Of a stretch of 64,000 bases of DNA, positions 62,836 to 64,000 are shown piece by piece. The notes below the pieces were generated by a model. The model was not told where the DNA came from. It searched no databases and saw nothing but the letters and a program-made list of their open reading frames with translations. The stretch is from Serinicoccus sediminis (GTDB lineage: Bacteria > Actinomycetota > Actinomycetes > Actinomycetales > Dermatophilaceae), in the NCBI RefSeq assembly GCF_004153545.1, contig NZ_SDVA01000007.1, positions 141,013-205,012 of the forward strand, written 5' to 3'. Position numbers and translations under genes: made by a program. How positions within the stretch are numbered: position 1 is the stretch's first letter; each line of letters begins with the position of its first letter.

Positions 62836-64000
62836 ATGGTGAGAACCCCCCGACCCGGCCCCGGGCGAGCCAGGACGACGCCGGTCCGCGTCGTGACGGC
62901 ATACCGGCCGAGGGTGCGCCGCGCCCTGGCGGTGGCTCTCGTCGGCGCGCTCGGCGTGGCGACGCCGGCGCTCGCCTCCGGCGAGCTCGACGACATCCGC
63001 GACCGGCTCAGCAGCGTCGAGGACGAGCGGGAGCGCGCCAGCGCCGACCGGGACGACTCGGCCGCGCAGGTGGAGGATCTGGGGGAGGAGCTGGCGGACA
63101 CCAGCGCCGAGCTGGTGGCCGCCGACGAGCGGCTGCAGGAGACCACGGCCCAGGTCGCCCAGGCCCGGGTCGTGCTGGAGGAGGCCGAGCTGGACCTGGC
63201 CGACGCCGAGGCCGAGACCGAGCGGATCGAGGGCGAGCTCGCGGTGGCCCGGGAGAACGAGGCGCAGATCGAGGAGTCCCTGCAGCAGGTCGCGGACGAC
63301 CGGGAGGACACGTCGGCGACCGTCGGGGCGATCGCCCGGCAGAGCTACAAGCAGGGCGGTATGGGGTCGCTCGCCACCACCCTGGAGCTGCTGTCCGGCG
63401 AGGCGGACGCGGTCGACCAGATGTCGATGGCGCGGACGGTGCTGCGGGTGCAGGACCAGCAGATCCGCCAGCTGGCGACGCAGCAGGCCGAGCAGGTCGC
63501 CGAGCAGGACCGGCTCGCCGGGGTGCGCTCGGACATCGCCTACCTGCTCGCCAAGGCCGAGGCCAACGTCGTCGCCAAGGAGCAGGCGCGGGCGGCGGCC
63601 GACGCCGCCAAGGCCGAGCTGGAGCAGCTCGAGGCCGCGCAGGCGCAGGCCAAGGCCGACCTGGAGAGCGAGAAGGCGAAGGTCGAGACGTCGCTCGCCG
63701 CGGAGGAGGAGCGCTCGAAGGACCTCGAGGAGGAGCTGGCCGAGCTGGCCAGGACCAAGGAGGGGCTCAAGGAGCAGGAGTCCGCCGAGCTGGCGCGGAT
63801 CGAGGAGGCGCGGCGCAAGGCCGAGGAGGAGGCCCGCCGCAAGGCGGAGGAGGAGGCGCGCCGGCAGGCCGCCGCCGAGGCCGCGGCCCAGCGGGCCGCC
63901 GAGGAGGAGGCCGCGCGGCAGCGGGCCGCCGAGCGCGAGGCGCAGCGGCAGCGGGAGGCCGAGGGTGAGGCGCAGCGGCTGCGGGACGAGGCGGCAGCAG
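62836..64000 (+). CDS. Secreted coiled-coil protein, probable peptidoglycan hydrolase or EnvC-like activator, truncated by window end
   Basis: The frame runs from the ATG at 62836 (AAGGAGAAG upstream) to the window edge without a stop: at least 388 residues. A signal sequence lies at about 27-48 (VRRALAVALVGALGVATP then ALAS). The rest visible is almost pure coiled coil in two blocks (about 50-150 and 220-388), rich in Glu, Ala, Lys and Arg, with a short break around QSYKQGGMGSLATTLELLSG. This is the N-terminal layout of EnvC- and RipC-like proteins, whose C-terminal M23 or NlpC/P60 domain would lie beyond the window. Immediate position after ftsEX supports a role in septum splitting. Confidence 0.8.
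   Translation, partial: MVRTPRPGPGRARTTPVRVVTAYRPRVRRALAVALVGALGVATPALASGELDDIRDRLSSVEDERERASADRDDSAAQVEDLGEELADTSAELVAADERLQETTAQVAQARVVLEEAELDLADAEAETERIEGELAVARENEAQIEESLQQVADDREDTSATVGAIARQSYKQGGMGSLATTLELLSGEADAVDQMSMARTVLRVQDQQIRQLATQQAEQVAEQDRLAGVRSDIAYLLAKAEANVVAKEQARAAADAAKAELEQLEAAQAQAKADLESEKAKVETSLAAEEERSKDLEEELAELARTKEGLKEQESAELARIEEARRKAEEEARRKAEEEARRQAAAEAAAQRAAEEEAARQRAAEREAQRQREAEGEAQRLRDEAAA

Overview
The window is a stretch of a very GC-rich (by eye about 70-75% G+C) actinobacterial chromosome. Gene order gives the best clue to its origin: ftsK, rimO, pgsA, cinA and clgR on the left, a DUF3046 gene, recA, recX and miaB in the middle, and prfB, ftsE and ftsX on the right. 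This is the order seen across Actinomycetota, including mycobacteria. The overall style (dense genes, many 4-base overlaps, GTG starts, leaderless -10/start arrangements, tad pilus locus) fits a member of the Micrococcales, perhaps the Intrasporangiaceae/Ornithinimicrobiaceae. The genus is an inference and was not tested.

Layout. 1-5 kb: 3' end of ftsK, an M19 dipeptidase on the opposite strand, then rimO-pgsA-cinA-clgR. 5-6.4 kb: an uncharacterised PP-loop protein with a QueC-like cysteine cluster. 6.4-16.3 kb: a minus-strand run of lhr helicase, aminoglycoside-phosphotransferase-fold protein, ABC-F ATPase, a ROK-like kinase whose motif order looks circularly permuted, and a Nei-type DNA glycosylase. 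16.7-20.6 kb: two ABC exporter half-transporters with complementary degenerate nucleotide sites. 20.6-23.6 kb: a lower-GC island with a three-gene cassette (DCC-type thiol-disulfide protein, a protein ending in a domain with 16 cysteines, a four-helix membrane protein) and a wrecked ISL3-type transposase. 23.6-26.6 kb: an AccD-AccA fusion and an AEC transporter. 26.6-33 kb: DUF3046, a methyltransferase, a frameshifted membrane protein gene, asd and lysC, a NYN/OST-HTH protein, recA and recX. 34-47 kb: tricorn-like protease, DUF5709, TauE/SafE permease, miaB, PGPGW protein, GNAT, small membrane protein, ECF41-like sigma factor with a divergent DUF1059 gene, and a large FHA-FtsK/EssC-like ATPase. 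47.4-52.1 kb: a seven-gene tad/Flp pilus operon. 52.4-58.4 kb: HAD phosphatase, a palindromic repeat cluster, an operator-rich promoter and a nitronate monooxygenase-like gene, MFS transporter, DinB-fold protein and prfB. 58.5-64 kb: a secreted LTD/ExeM-type nuclease, ftsE, ftsX and the start of a secreted coiled-coil protein cut by the window end.

How genes work together. RecA and RecX form a DNA-repair unit with two recognisable damage-responsive promoter signals. LysC and Asd are consecutive steps of the aspartate pathway and overlap by 4 bases. FtsE, FtsX and the following coiled-coil protein look like a septal peptidoglycan-hydrolase control unit. TadA/B/C plus four small membrane-anchored proteins form a pilus machine. 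The two ABC halves are predicted to make one heterodimer with a single complete ATP site.

The best candidates for something undescribed are the cysteine-rich cassette in the low-GC island (20898-22434), the apparently permuted ROK kinase (7300-8346), the one-site ABC exporter (16717-20633) and a strikingly frequent 9-mer, GGTATGCCG, found across the native chromosome but not seen in the cassette.
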